64,000 nucleotides of DNA. Source: Tetracentron sinense. Taxonomy: Eukaryota > Streptophyta > Magnoliopsida > Trochodendrales > Trochodendraceae. Shown here piece after piece: positions 29,072 to 41,328 of this stretch. The notes below the pieces were generated by a model. It saw only the letters and a list, made by a program, of their open reading frames with translations, did no database searches and was not told the origin of the DNA. Each line of letters starts with the position of its first letter. Positions within the stretch are counted from its first letter, which is position 1. The stretch spans positions 15,934,547-15,998,546 of the forward strand of contig CM026556.1 of NCBI GenBank assembly GCA_015143295.1, written 5' to 3'. The translations under genes were made by a program, and so were the position numbers.

Positions 29072-32000
29072 TCCTCCCCCCATTACAGAAATTTCATCCT
29101 CGAAATTAGGACAACACTACGCAAACAGGTGAGGGTATTTCTCCCTTACTTTTACCTCGCGTTCCCAAGTAGCTTCCTCCGCAGAATGGTGTTGCCATTT
29201 CACAAGGACTAATGAGATGGTCTTTGTGCGCAAGACTTGATCTCGACGATCCAGGATCTGAGCTGGTTGTTCCACTAATGTAAGATCCTCTCGAATCTCC
29301 ACCGGATCGAGATCAACATGCGATGGGTCCGACACATATTTCTTGAGCATTGAAATATGAAAAACGTTATGGACCGTCGCCATGTAAGGAGGTAAAGCCA
29401 CTCTGTAAGCGACCTCTCTGATGCATGTGATCACCTCAAAAGGTCCCACATATCTCGGGCTAAGCTTCCCCCTCTTGCCGAACATCATGATTCCCTGACT
29501 CGGAGAAATCTTCACAAGGACTCGATCCCCGACCTGGAATTCCAAGTCTCTCCGGTGAGTGTTGGCATAACTCTTCTGTCGATCCTGGGCTATCTTCAAC
29601 CTCTCCCGAATGATCTTGACTCTATCTACAGTCTGCTCAATCAACTCAGGACCCAATACCTTTCTCTCACCAACCTAGTCCCAATAAAAAGGAGCTCTGC
29701 AACTTCTCCCATACAAGGCCTCGAAAGGTGCCATCTGGATGCTCACCTGGTAACTGTTCTTGTAGGTGAACTAAACCATAAGAAAATGATCCTCCCAACT
29801 ACCCTGGAAGTCTAACATGCAAGCTCTGAGCATGTCCTCATTCACCTGGTTCACCCTCTCGGTCTGGCCATCAGTCTAAGGATGAAAGGCGGTGCTGAAA
29901 TCTAAACGAGAACCCATAGCACTCTGAAAGCCCTTTCCGAACCTGGAAGTAAACCTCGGGTCTTGATCGGATATGATAGAAATTGCACCCCGTGCAGTCG
30001 AACCACCTCCTTGGTGTAAAAGGCAATTAACTGGCTCATACTATACGTAGTCTGATATGGTAGGAAATGCGCAGACTTTGTCAACCGATCAACTACAACC
30101 CAGATAGCATCGGAGCCCCTTGCTGTCCTTGGCAAGCCAACTATCAAGTCCATCGAGATATTCTCCCACTGCCATTCCAGAATAGGGAGCGACTGTAAAA
30201 TACCTACTGGTCTCTAATGCTTGACCTTCACTTTCTGGCACACCAAACATCTAGAAAGATACTCTGCAACTTCCCTCTTCATGTTTCGCCACCAGTAGTG
30301 CCTCTTGAGATTCTGGTACATCTTAGTACTCCCAGGATGTACCGTGTACTTGGATCGGTGGGCTTTGTCCAAGATCTCACTTCTCAATACCGTGTCGGCG
30401 GGAACACACAACCTACCTTTGAATGTGATGACACTATCACCATTCAAAGCAAACTCCTGACTGCCACTACTAACCGACTTGTCTCGGTAAGCAAGCAACT
30501 CTGCAACATCTTAATCCAAATCAGGATATAAGGCTTGACCGTAAGATTAGCCATGACCGGCCCAAAAGTAGTTATGCTAAAGCTAGTATCGAGGTTCTCC
30601 ATTTCCTCTAACATCTTCCACTCAAGAACCATTATGTGAGCTATGTGTCCAGAAGACTTCCTGCTCAGAGCATCTACTACTACCACATTCACCTTACCTG
30701 GGTGGTACTGGATAGTGCAGTCATAATCCTTTAGAAACTCTACCCAACGGCGTTGGCTCAAATTCAGCTCCTTCTGGAAATACAGATACTTCAAGCTTTT
30801 TTGATCGGTAAACACATCGAACTGCTCCCCATAAAGGTAGTGATGCCAAATCTTCAGTGCAAAGACAACTGTAGCAAGCTCTAGATCATGCGTAGGATAG
30901 TTCTTCTCATGGTCTTTTAACTGCCGGGAAGCGTAGGCGATGACCTTCCCTTGCTGCATCAGAACACATCCTAGCCCGATGACTGATGCATCACTGTAAA
31001 CTACAAAACCGCCACTCCCAGATGGCACTGTGAGAATAGGGGCCGTAGTAAGCCTCGTTTTCAACTCCGCGAAGCTTGCCTCACACTTCTTGCTCCAAGT
31101 TAACTTAGCGTTATTTCACGTGAGATAAGTAAGTGGAGCAGCTAAGCTGAAGAATCCTTCCACAAACCTTCTGTACTACCCTGCTAGGCTGAGAAAACTA
31201 CAAATCTCAGTAACACTCTTCGACCTCTCCCAGTTCATCACTACCTCTATCTTCGCAGAGTCGACTGAGATACCCTCGGCAGACACCACATAGCCAAGGA
31301 ACGTCACCTTCTCCAACCAAAACTTGCACTTGCTCAACTTAGCATATAGGCTATGCTCTCGAAGAGTCTACAACACAAGGCAGAGAACTTTTGCATGGTC
31401 ATCCGGTGTCTTGGAATACACAAGGATATCATCGACAAAAATGATCACACATCGATCGAGAGATGGTCTAAGTACCCGGTTCATTAAGTCCATGAAAGTA
31501 GCCGACGCATTTTCAGACCAAAAGGCATAACTAGGAACTCGTAGTGCCCATACCGAGTCCTAAAAGCAGTCTTGGGAATGTCTTCAGCTTTGATCTTCAA
31601 CTGATTGTACCCAGATCGAAGATCAGTCTTCGAGAAGAACTTCGCTCCCTTTAGCTGGTCGAACAAGTCGTCTATCCTAGGTAATGGATAATGATTCATG
31701 ATCGTGACCTTGTTCAGCTGTCTGTAGTCAACCCACATCCGCATCGACTCATCCTTCTTCTTCACAAAGAGTACAGGAGCTCTCCATGGTGAAACACTTG
31801 GTCGGATGAAACCAAGCTTTTGTAACTCTTATAATTGCTCCTTTATGGAGCCCTAGAAATCAGAGCAGTGCCAGGAGTAAGCTCAATAGCAAATTCTATC
31901 ACCTGATCTAGAGGTAACCTAGGCAATTCCTCAAAAAACACATCCATATACTCGCACACAACCGGGATGGCTTCGGAGTCTCGCTCCTCTGGTTTCGATA

Positions 32001-33284
32001 GACATAGAGCTACAAGCAGACGATGTATTGCTTTCTTAGCCCTCGAAAATGAAACGGTTTCTTCCCAACTGGTTTGAAGTTTTCCATCTTCTCGAAGCAC
32101 GCCACATGCCCATGGTGAGTCGAGAGCCAATCCATCCCTAGAATGACGTTGAAGTCCAAATCTTGAAATTCCAAGATGATTAGATCAACTGGCAAGTCAT
32201 GCTACCCAACTTGTGCAATGCTTCCCCGATACACTTTGTCTACATCGATCGACTTGTCGAGCAGAGTCGAAATGGACAATTCCTGGGGTAATTGACTTGG
32301 TTCTGAGGCAAAGCCCATGGTAAAGCTAGGTGAGATAAAAGAATGTGATGATCCACAAGCAGTGCAATCCTCAAATGGTGATGATACTGAGGACATGGAT
32401 GGTGCATATCTGGTTACTTATGTGGCAGTAGGGCTAGGTGCCTGTGGGGCAAAAGGAGGCCTCTGAGCCTACCTAGGCTACGAAGTCGAATATGGAGCAG
32501 TCCTGGCCCTCTTCTCAGGTGATGCTGAGCCACTAGACTGTTCTTTAGTCATGCCTCTTCGTCTGAGGCAATCCTCCGAACCCTTCTCAACGATCTTCAC
32601 CTTGCTCACTATGTCTCCCCAAGTTCCCACCTGGAGCACGGCGATCCTATCCCTGATAAAGGACTTTAGCCCTCTCTCAAACTTCCTGATTCACATGTGC
32701 TCAGATGCGATCATATGAGGTGCAAACCTCGACAACTCTACAAATTTGGCCTCGTACTCAGCCACAGTCATCTCTCCCTACTCAAGGGACACAAACTGCC
32801 ACTCCTGCTCCCTGATGAACACCGGGAAGTACTGCTTATAGAAGACATCCATGAACTCTCCTCATGTCCATGGATCCCCTACCTTGGTGACGTCCCTCCG
32901 CCTCAGTACAGCTCTCTACCAGTGTTCAGCTTCACTTTCCATCACGAAGGAAGCCCATTCCATTATCTGCTCATCCGTGCAACGGAGTGCCAGAAAAAAT
33001 TTCTCAAACTGTATTATCCAGGCCTCGGCGACCATCGGGTCGATCGTCCCATAGAAGCTAAGAGGTCGGAGCCTCTTGAATGCCTCAAGTCCTGCAGTGT
33101 GATGGACTGGAGGAAACCCAGGTGTAGGGGTAGGTGTAGCAATAGGCTGCCTGGCAGCAAGGACAGCCATGGTCTCTACCATAGTCTCCAAAAGTAGGGA
33201 GATGTCAGGTTGGTCATCGCCCAATGGAGCCTCTCCACCATTCCCCCTGGTTTGGTACCCACGACCCCTGGTGTTACGTCTCAT
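29072..33284 (-). pseudogene. Element F gag-pol relic
   Basis: Minus-strand Tekay-type coding region broken into many frames. Gag starts MRRNTRGRGYQTRG at 33284 and stops within the capsid region near 32915. The zinc knuckle, the intron and the first part of protease, including the catalytic D-T-G, are missing: the frame runs from CTACG straight into SSHSFISPSF near 32350. RT pieces at 31765-31484 ([18 protein letters not shown]), RNase H 31064-30444 ([11 protein letters not shown]), integrase HHCC 30498-30214 (ending CLVCQ), integrase core 30153-29902, chromodomain tail 29656-29117 (KYVSDPSHV ... WEREVKVREKYP). The polypurine tract GGGGGGAGGA is at about 29081-29072. Confidence 0.92.
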
Positions 33285-33680
33285 GGTTGTATCCTGAGAA
33301 CAATAACACAACGTGAGTCTTCCTTGAAAACTAGATAATCAGCATGGCATATTGCAGTTGATAACTCACCGTATATGGTGTAGTATACATCGGAGTATAC
33401 ACATAATAGTATACATATACCAATAAAATCCTAGTGGTGCTAAGTTCTTAACTCAGTTAATAAGTTAACCAGTTACAAGTTAAGACTAGTTGACTAGTCC
33501 GCACTTGGGACCTAAACTTCCTGAATTGACCTAAGGACTTGCTTAATACCCATTATGTCATGGTATCAAACTTAAGTTAAGAAGTTCATCTAAGTTCTAA
33601 GTTCAACTCCGAGAACGTGCCTCCGCTTAGAAGACGACTTAGCCTAAGGGAGACTAATCCCTCAGCTCTGATACCAAGTC
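33285..33680 (-). other. Element F primer-binding site and leader
   Basis: Minus strand TGGTATCAGAGCTG at 33676-33663, next to the LTR end. The leader has no gene and ends with TTCTCAG just before the gag ATG. Confidence 0.9.
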
Positions 33681-33957
33681 TGTCGCGACCCCAAATACCC
33701 CCTAGGAGTTAGGGCTACTTTAGCTTATGACCGCCGTATCATACCATCCTATATGATATATAAGGCATACATACCATCCTGTCAGAGTATGCAAGTTATA
33801 CACATAGCGGACACAAAGCGGAAATAGTTTATAAAATAATACTCCTATCGTTAGGTTCAAGTATAAACCAACAGAACATAACCAAAATATGAAGTATGGA
33901 GTGGACAAGTCCCACTCTCAATACCATCAAAATATAAGTATACTCTCTCTCGCTATC

Positions 33958-34101
33958 TCAACAAAAATCAAAATCGAGCCACCTATCTAGTGCCCCCTCA
34001 TCCTGGTAATGATCCATGGTAGGCTTCGGCTCGTAGTACTCTTCTTCTATCCAAGGCTCTGAACCACAGACGTCAAAAGGAACACGTGCACCTACCGACA
34101 T
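33958..34101 (-). CDS. Conserved LTR micro-ORF, F 5' LTR, 47 residues
   Basis: Intact, from MSVGARVPFDVCGSEPW through IEEEYYEPK to WLDFDFC. Diverged from the B/C group at most positions outside EPW-EEEY and the D-aromatic-C end, yet in frame with a length difference of one codon. Downstream a hairpin GAGTGG/CCACTC (33917-33899) replaces GGTGG/CCACC of the B group, a compensated change. Confidence 0.5.
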   Translation of the reverse strand: MSVGARVPFDVCGSEPWIEEEYYEPKPTMDHYQDEGALDRWLDFDFC

Positions 34102-35419
34102 AACATGTACGGCTGAGCATGGAATACTCAGTGTCTAAAAACTACTAACTAACAATGAGATAATAATATAATGGAGCATGCAAGACATAGAGCCGTAGAG
34201 CATCGAAATCCATGAAAACCCTTATTAGTTCCAAAACCATTTCCTTCTGATTTCTTATGAAATCCAAAGCCATATAAGTCTTATAAGCTTATGAGAATCA
34301 AGTCTTATGAGGTCCTTGAGTTCCTTAGAGTTCTTAGAGTTCTTATAAGATCCTTAAAGTTCTTATGAGTTCTTGTGAGCCGTGAGATCTTAGAGCACTT
34401 ATGAGCTTGTGAGTGTTCACTTATGAGACTTATGAGATCTTATGAGCTTGTGAGGTTCTTATGAGCATAACTTAGCGCCAAACCTTAGCACCCATAAAAA
34501 GACTTAGAGCTGGGTATACAAATACCCTTCATTGAATACATCGAAGTGGGCTGCCAATATCCTTGACCAACCTTCCCGTTGGCCTTATCAAATTGTCTTA
34601 TGAGATTACTTTGAGCCCGATATGGCATATCCTTGGATATGCCCTATCCTTGACCAACCCTTGGTTTGGCTTTATCAATGCTTTTGAGATTGGTAGCTTA
34701 TGAATTCTTAGAATTTCTTATGAATGCTTCGATAAACCCGAATTATGAGAAAACCTTCAAATCATGCGAGACATGTAGGACATAGAGTGCATAGAGTGCT
34801 TGTGAACATCATACAATCTTAGAAAACTTAAAAATATAGAAGCAGTCATAGAATTTCAGAATAGTGATAGCTTACAAACCATGAGAATCCATCATTTCAA
34901 TTCATCCAAGAACACCTTGTAAAACATGGTTTTATTCAAACAATAGCCAAAGGTAGATAGTAGAGTGCATCTACCTCTTGAAGGAAAGTTTTTACACTTT
35001 TGTACGATAAGAAACAAGCTTGAGGAAGCTTGGTTGAAGCTTTGAGAAAACTGGAGTAGAAGTCCCCTTTATCAAGAACATGGACAAAACTTTCTTTTGA
35101 GAATCCCAAGCTTGAGAATCACCTTGGGGATGAAATTCGAGCTTGGGCACACCAAAGAAGTGAAGCTTGAGCTTTTAGAACAAGGATTGAACCTTACTTC
35201 GAATTTGGGAAGAGCACTTTGAAAATCACAGAGTTCTTCTTCTGCTTCTCTTTCAATCTCTCTCTCAAATCTAATCTTAGGGTTTGAATAAATCAAATGC
35301 CCGAATTTCCCCTTTTATTTATAAGCCAAGGGTCACGCCAAAACCTTTTAATACCCTTCAAAAATATCCCCCAAGGTTGGTTACCACATTCGGGGTCGGT
35401 TGGGGACGTTCTGGGCATT

Positions 35420-35530
35420 TTTTGGCCTATTTAGTCGACTGGATGGTTCATCCAGTCGATTAGATGGTTCATCCAGTTGATTAGATGGTTCATCTAATCG
35501 GCTGGATGTGTCATCCAAAGGATTAGATGG
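35420..35530. repeat. Palindrome-type cluster of the F 5' LTR (CCAGTCGACTGG class)
   Basis: Repeats of half-sites such as ATCCAGTCGATTAGATGG, including the palindrome AGTCGACT. It sits at the position held by ACCGATCGATCGGT clusters in other Tekay LTRs, after the same ACAGAGCACC flank. The same motif class occurs in the copia-type LTR J. Confidence 0.8.
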
Positions 35531-36163
35531 TGCTCTGTTTTCACGCTTTGGTATTTGGGTCATAAATTTTGACTCAATAATTGGATTTTGAAAATTCAAC
35601 TTGCGTTGGACTCTATATTCAAAGGGGAACAACTTTCATGTTTTGTGGAAAGCCTAATTTTGAGATTTAATTGGTCTAAATAGGCCCACAAGTGGATTGG
35701 TCCTGGGATGACTGTCAGCAGACCAAAATTTGTAGCAGACTAGTTTACGAAAATCTGACATGTGTCACACCTTTGACTCAAAATCTGAAAAAGTGGTAAA
35801 CATAAATCTCGAAGAGGGTTTCAATACCTTTCCAAAAATTCAAGAATGACTCAGTTCTAATCAGCGGTGAGAATTCTAGAGCTCCCTCAACTTGTGGTTA
35901 TGGTAAGACATCCACCCTCTTTGACACTTTAGAGTATTTTATACTCTTGCTTTGGGTCCCAACCACACATACATCATTCCTTATGTTTCACACCAACTCA
36001 GTACCATAACACTCCTTTTTAAATTAGATGCTTCATCCCCATTTAAACCAACACCAAGTTCACATGGAATACCTTGGCCTTTACATACTTTGTTCACAAC
36101 ACTATTCACACACTATTCACAGCACTATTCACAGGCTATGAAAGCGAGATCCAGGGTTCTACA

Positions 36164-37300
36164 AATATTAAGTGAAATGCTATATATATATATATGTTTT
36201 CCCTTCAATAATTCACATGTCCATGAAATTGTAGAAATGCTATATGATGTTGATTATTCTTACGATCACAATAGCACCTATTGTCACGTACAAGCACGCA
36301 CACTTGCATGAACCGAGGTTTTCTCATAAGCATGTATTTCAAAAAGCATAAGAAAGGTTTTTAATGGCATTCCTAAGAAAGAAGCATAAGCATTGAAAAA
36401 GCCAAACTTTGGGTTGGTATTCTAAGATCGGTTAAGTCATGCTCACAAGGATCAAGTGTAAGATCTTGCATAAACTTCACGGATCATCAATCTCGTAAGG
36501 CTTTTCAAGTACTCATAAGAATCTCACTAGTCTAAGATCTTGCATGTCTCTACAGATCATAAGCTCACAAGAAGCTCATAAGCTCCCAAGAAGGTTCACA
36601 AGAAGGCTCACAAGCTCATAAAAAAAGTCATAAGAACTCTTAATCTCACAAGAACTCATAAGAAAACACGAGGGTCACCAGCATTCATAAGTACTCATAA
36701 GCATGCATAAGATGGTTTGATTTCCAAGAAAAGAATAAGTTTTTATGAAAGGTTTTCCATGACGGGTTTAAGCATGAATGTTGAGATTATTATTTCTTTA
36801 AATACTTGCATGCGGAATCTTGTTGTTATTGTATGGTTAGCTATTAGTTTGTGCTCGCTGAGTATTCCATGCTCAGCCGTACATGTTAAATCGATAGGTT
36901 CGTTTGACATTTACGACCCAGAGCCATGGGTTGAAGAGGAATATGTAGAAGAAAGGGATTCACCTTTCCCGTTGCAGCCACAGGAGGAGAGAGACTTAGA
37001 TGTGTGGCCATATCTAGACCATTGCTGAGCAGAGTGATAGCGAGAGGTCATTTTGTATTTTGATAGGTGGGGATGTCCACCTTTACCTTTGGATTATTTA
37101 TGTACAAACTTGGAATACCGACTATATATTGAAAAGAAATTTTTGGGTTATGCTTCCGCACTTTGATTAAAGCTTCCGCATTACTTTATGTCTCCATTAT
37201 GTTTTGTCTTGTATATTATGATAGGATGGTTTGGTATCGGAAATTGGACATCACAAGCCAAAGTACCTCTAACTCCCAGGGGGTATTTTGGGTCGGGACA
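36164..37300 (+). mobile_element. LTR G, Tekay-type, 3' part only
   Basis: The right half of a plus-strand Tekay LTR ending GGTCGGGACA at 37300; the start lies left of the window beyond F. It keeps the GCTGAG/CTCAGC hairpin (36858-36878), the micro-ORF and the GGTGG/CCACC hairpin. No primer site follows, so it is a solo LTR or a 3' LTR. It is inserted in a copia RNase H region; the flank tctac is the candidate TSD. Confidence 0.88.
36759..37028 (+). CDS. Conserved LTR micro-ORF in G, with in-frame upstream extension
   Basis: The conserved part (GSFDIYDPEPWVEEEYVEE to PYLDHC) lacks its own ATG but is in frame with an upstream ATG at 36759. That gives 89 codons whose added N-terminal part includes a hydrophobic run (NLVVIVWLAISL). 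In no other copy is the upstream frame open like this. Confidence 0.35.
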   Translation: MTGLSMNVEIIISLNTCMRNLVVIVWLAISLCSLSIPCSAVHVKSIGSFDIYDPEPWVEEEYVEERDSPFPLQPQEERDLDVWPYLDHC

Positions 37301-37619
37301 TCTACTATACTTAACTGTAAGTAGACCTGACATTGTGTTTAGTGTATGCTTATGTGGTAGATTTAAATCTTGTCCAAAAGAATCTCACCTAACTGCTGTT
37401 AAAAGAATCTTTAAATACTTGTTAGGATCAACTGATTTAGGACTTTGGTATCCTAAGAATACATCTTTAGAATTAATAAGCTACTTAGATGCAGACTTTA
37501 CTGAATGTAAAATTGATAGAAAATATACTAGTGGCACTTGTCACTTCTTAGGGTGTTCCCTTGTTTCATGGTTTAGCAAGAAACAAAATTTTATAGCTTT
37601 ATTTACAGCTGAGGCTGAA
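37301..37619 (+). pseudogene. Copia RT/RNase H scrap of element J
   Basis: LLYLTVSRPDIVFSVCL followed by CPKESHLTAVKRIFKYL and a Copia RNase H core (YLDADF, DRKYTSGTCHFLG, ending TAEAEC). The wording is typical of the SIRE lineage. It is cut on the left by LTR G and on the right by LTR H, which starts exactly at 37620. The matching 3' end is probably at 53623-58426. Confidence 0.85.
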
Positions 37620-37854
37620 TGTACAACCCCGAATTTTTCATTTCACTAAGTAGTGAATCGTATGTGAATAGTGCTCAATTGTGGTTTTGTTCACTAATGG
37701 ACTTTATATTAATATGCGTGTTTGGATATTTGGCGTGCATGTTTTAATAGGTCTACATATCCTTAAGGAGTGTTTTTTAAGTACTAAAGGTGTTAAAAAT
37801 TGGATTGGAGAAGATTCAGTAGTGAAAACAGGGTTTTGCAGAAAACAGGGGACC

Positions 37855-38040
37855 ACCGATCGCTCGGTGATAACCTCCTATCGATCGGTCTTATACCGAT
37901 TGCTCGGTAGCTGTCGAATGGTTAACTTTTTTGTATGGGAAAAAATCCAGAGAGGGTGTTTTCAACCGATCGACTGGTTGAAACCACTGATCGCTCGATC
38001 AGTCACCGATCGCTCGGTCTGTACCACCGATCGATCGGTC
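37855..38040. repeat. Palindrome cluster of LTR H
   Basis: About seven ACCGATCGATCGGT-type units in 185 bp around the spacer TTTTTTGTATGGGAAAAAAT. It ends about 55 bp before the TATA box. Confidence 0.85.
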
Positions 38041-39050
38041 ATACGTAGATTTTCTTCATTAAGGGTGTTTAAGACTTTAGCCACTACCCTTTGCCTATAA
38101 AAGGGCTGGGTTCGTGCCTTAGGGTTTCAGAAACCCTTTGTGCCCCATTTTGAGAGCTTTTGAAGAGGAAGAAGAAGGAGTGGACTAGGAGTTGCTCAAG
38201 CCTGAAGGAAGATGAAGATCCTTCCTTCCGTATGATGTTTCTCAACAAAGAACTCAAGTTCTTCAAGTGTTCCAAGCTGTTGGAATCAAAATCAATGATT
38301 TCATCAAGGTAGATACACTCTACTACCAATCTTGCAACACTACTAGTTACCTTGGGTTGTTCTTCTTATTATCTACTATATATGTACCTTGATTTGTTAT
38401 GTGGTGAAAGGTTGTGTTATACTTGGATGTGAGTTATCATTATGATGCACTCTAAGTGTTTGATGTAATGCCTCTAAGAGTTTTGGGTGTCAAAATATGC
38501 TAGTACTCTTGTATGCTTATATGCTCGCATGTCTCACATGAGTTGATGTTTTCCATGGATTTCTCAAAGTTATGAAAAAGGGTTTTCAATAAATGACTTA
38601 TAAGGAATGATTCTAAGAAACTCTATGCTTGGTCTAAGATCGGTTAACAAGCTCTAAGGATCATGATACATACTCACAAGAACTCCATGATATCTCTAAG
38701 ATCGTCTCACAAGCTCTAAGGATCACAAATGAAATGCTCTAAGATCTCTATGGTATTGGCTCTATGGTTTGCTCTATGCTCTATGCTCTATGTCTCTACG
38801 GATCATAAATGACTCTAAGAAACTCTACGAACTCTAAGAACTCAAATGGCTATGATTATCACATGACTCACACGGTCATGGTTTTGGTTTCGGATTTCGG
38901 ATTTCATCGCATATTGTATACATGGTTTCTACGCTTTGATATGCTTTAAGGATTTCAGTCTCCATGATTCGTATACTCTATGCTATATTGCTTTATTGTT
39001 AGTAGCTTGTATACACTGAGTATTCCAAGCTCAGCCGATATTTGTTATCA

Positions 39051-39191
39051 TCGGCAGGTGCTCAGGTTCCATTTGACTTATGTGGCACGGAGCCTTGGGT
39101 TGAGGAAGAGTACTTCGACCCGGAGCCTTCCACGGATCACCACCAAGACGATGGTCCATTAGATAGGTGTCGGGACTTTGACTTTTGTTGA
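39051..39191 (+). pseudogene. Conserved LTR micro-ORF, H LTR (no ATG)
   Basis: Forty-six codons aligned end to end with the F copy (SAGAQVPFDLCGTEPW, VEEEYFDPEP, CRDFDFC, TGA). The start region reads ATCATCGGCAGG in place of ATGTCGGCAGG, so no start codon remains. Confidence 0.45.
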
Positions 39192-39503
39192 TCGACGGTA
39201 ATTAGAAAGATACTTGATATTTTGTTATGTGAGAGTGAGACTTATCCACTCCACCCTTTTTGGATATTCACATACATGTATATTTTGTTGGTTCATGTTT
39301 GGACCAAGTAATAGGAGGGTTACTTTGCTTCTGCTGTGTTTAGTGTATTTTGTTTCCGCTGTGCATTGTATATTGTTTCTGCTATGTTGTCTATGTAATC
39401 TGACAGGTTTCCTTGTGTGCCTCATGTGTCATATTGGAGGTATGATACGGCGGTCATGAATCAAAGTATCCCTAACTCCTAGGAGGTATTTTGGGTCGCG
39501 ACA

Positions 39504-39953
39504 GACTTGGTATCAGAGCCAAGGCATCAGGTCGCATAGGCTAGTGTCTTTTAAGTTGGAATTAGAGTTTTTTCGCTCTAGGGATCGATTTCCCTTGGGC
39601 TAAGCAAAAGTATTTCCTATGAGTTGAACTTAGAACTCAGATGGAAATGTCGTGTTCTGTTACCATGACATGACCGGTAACAAGCAAATCCTTAGGTTGG
39701 TCTAGGATCCTATTCTAGGTTCTAGTTAGACTATGTCCTTAGTCTTACTACAAAAAGGAAAAGGTAGATGCCCAATACAAGTGTCTTAGCTAGGCTAGAA
39801 TACTCTAAGTTGTGATTGTGTTCTTATGTGTATACTTTGATGTATAGTATATGCGTAATAGCATTCATGTTATTGAATTGCTATATATATTGTGTGAGGA
39901 TTGGTATCCAAATTAGACTCATGTTTTGCCAATTGATCTCAAGATTTGATATC
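39504..39953 (+). other. Element H primer-binding site and leader
   Basis: TGGTATCAGAGCC at 39508-39520 (initiator Met tRNA), then a 430-bp leader with no gene up to the gag ATG at 39954. Confidence 0.9.
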
Positions 39954-41175
39954 ATGAGACGCGGCATTCTGGGTCGTGGTTACCATACTCGGAGATCCGA
40001 GGGTAAGGTTCAGAGAGAGAAAGAGCCGCTTTACTTTACGAATGCTATGGATTCTATAGCAGAGACTTTGGCTTTGTTGGCAGCCAGACCTACTCCTACC
40101 CCACCGGCTACTCCTGTGCCTACACCTGTTCATCACACTGCGGGGCTTGAGGCTTTTCAAAGACTACGGCCTCCGACATTTTATGGCACTCTGGACCTAA
40201 TGGTGGTAGAGTCCTGGATTATGCAGTTAGAGAAGACCTTTCGGGCTCTCTGATGTACTGAGGAGCAATGGGTCGAATGTGCTTCCTTCGTGATGGAAGG
40301 TGAAGCCAAACATTGGTAGCGAGCTGCCCAAAGGCAGAGAGATGTTGCAAAAGTAGGGGAACCCTGGACATGGGTAGAGTTCCTAGATACCTTCCATGAG
40401 CAGTACTTCCCCAGGTTCATTCAGGAACAGAAGACGAGGGAGTTTATGCTTTTAGAGTAAGGAATGATGAGCGTAGCCGAGTATGAGGCTAAGTTCACAG
40501 AGTTATCTAGATTTTCCCCACATCTAGTGCCGACTGAGGACTAACGGGTCAAAAATTTTGAAATGGGTTTGAAGGCTTTCATCCGGGATCGGGTGTCCAT
40601 TCTCCAAGTGGAATCTTGGAGAGAGATAGTAGGAAAGGCGAAGATCGCCGAGAAGAATGCAGAAGACTTTATGAGGAGAAGGGACAGTGGCTCCGGGAAG
40701 AGCATGTCTCAGGGACAATCAAGTGGTTCTTCACAGTCCGAGAAGAGGACTAGGACTGCACCATACCAGTTCTTTCAGCCGATGCCGGCTCAGAGGTCTC
40801 CTTTCGTACCCCAGGCACCGCGTCCTATGACCTCACAGGCTACGAGGGTTATGCCTCTATCTTCCTCCACATCGCAAGCATTCGAGGAGTGCGCTGTATG
40901 TGGTCGTCGGCACAAGACAAGGGATTACCGTAGATTATCAGGTGGATGCTTCCACTATGGTGAGGTTGGCCACGTGATTCGAGATTACCCGAGCAAGCAG
41001 TCTCAGACTGGGTCATAGGGAGTTCGGCCTCCAGGCAAGCAGACTTCACTTTAAGGGTCTTCATCTCAGGCCTCGAGATCCTTGCCACCCACCCAGCAAC
41101 CTCGTCAGGCTAATCAGGGCAGGGTCTTTGCCATGACAGATAGAGACGCACAGGCATCTGATGATGTTGTGCAAG
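39954..41175 (+). pseudogene. Element H gag
   Basis: Starts MRRGILGRGYHTRRSEG. Capsid region with stops near 40251 (CGA to TGA), 40317 (TGG to TAG), 40458 and 40542. The C-terminal half is open from 40563 with a decayed knuckle (CFHYGEVGHVIRDY, two cysteines changed to tyrosine), then a stop near 41017. Confidence 0.9.
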
Positions 41176-41328
41176 GTACACGCGAGTTTGATGTTGTTAA
41201 AGTTCTAGAATTACCATGATGTGTTATATATATATATATACATATGCTATGTGGTGCTTATTGTTATGCATGTGTCAATATGTATTATGCACGCAGCAAA
41301 TTATAACTCGGGTAGTTATAATTCTCAT
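41176..41328 (+). other. Relic of the gag-pol intron, element H
   Basis: Donor GTGCAAG|GTACAC is intact and at the same codon as in A and D. The expected acceptor AG reads AT (TTCTCAT|GCTCG) before the conserved protease start [12 protein letters not shown], so splicing here would fail. A (TA) run lies inside. Confidence 0.6.

Larger units (their letters stand above)
33681..36163 (-). mobile_element. Element F 5' LTR
   Basis: 2483 bp on the minus strand, starting TGTAGAACCCTGGATC at 36163 and ending GGGGTCGCGACA at 33681. It holds a palindrome-type cluster (35530-35420), a TATA box (TTATAAATAAA, about 35325-35315), a donor-like AGAG|GTAGAT near 34978, the GGCATATCC/GGATATGCC hairpin near 34627, and the micro-ORF flanked by hairpins. 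F sits in LTR G; the flank aatat (36164-36168) is the candidate TSD. Confidence 0.94.
37620..39503 (+). mobile_element. Element H 5' LTR (Tekay)
   Basis: Starts TGTACAACCCCGAAT, ends GGGTCGCGACA, 1884 bp, followed by the primer site. Holds a palindrome cluster, a TATA box (CCTATAAAAG, 38094-38103), a donor-like CAAG|GTAGATAC near 38308, and the decayed-start micro-ORF. Left flank ctgaa (37615-37619) is the candidate TSD; the 3' LTR is lost. Confidence 0.93.

Noticed and set aside
37301..37619. Copia RNase H scrap as a separate solo fragment unrelated to J
   Set aside because: It cannot be excluded, but its SIRE-like wording and the SIRE-like tail and LTR at 53623-58426, flanking inserted H, fit one host element better.
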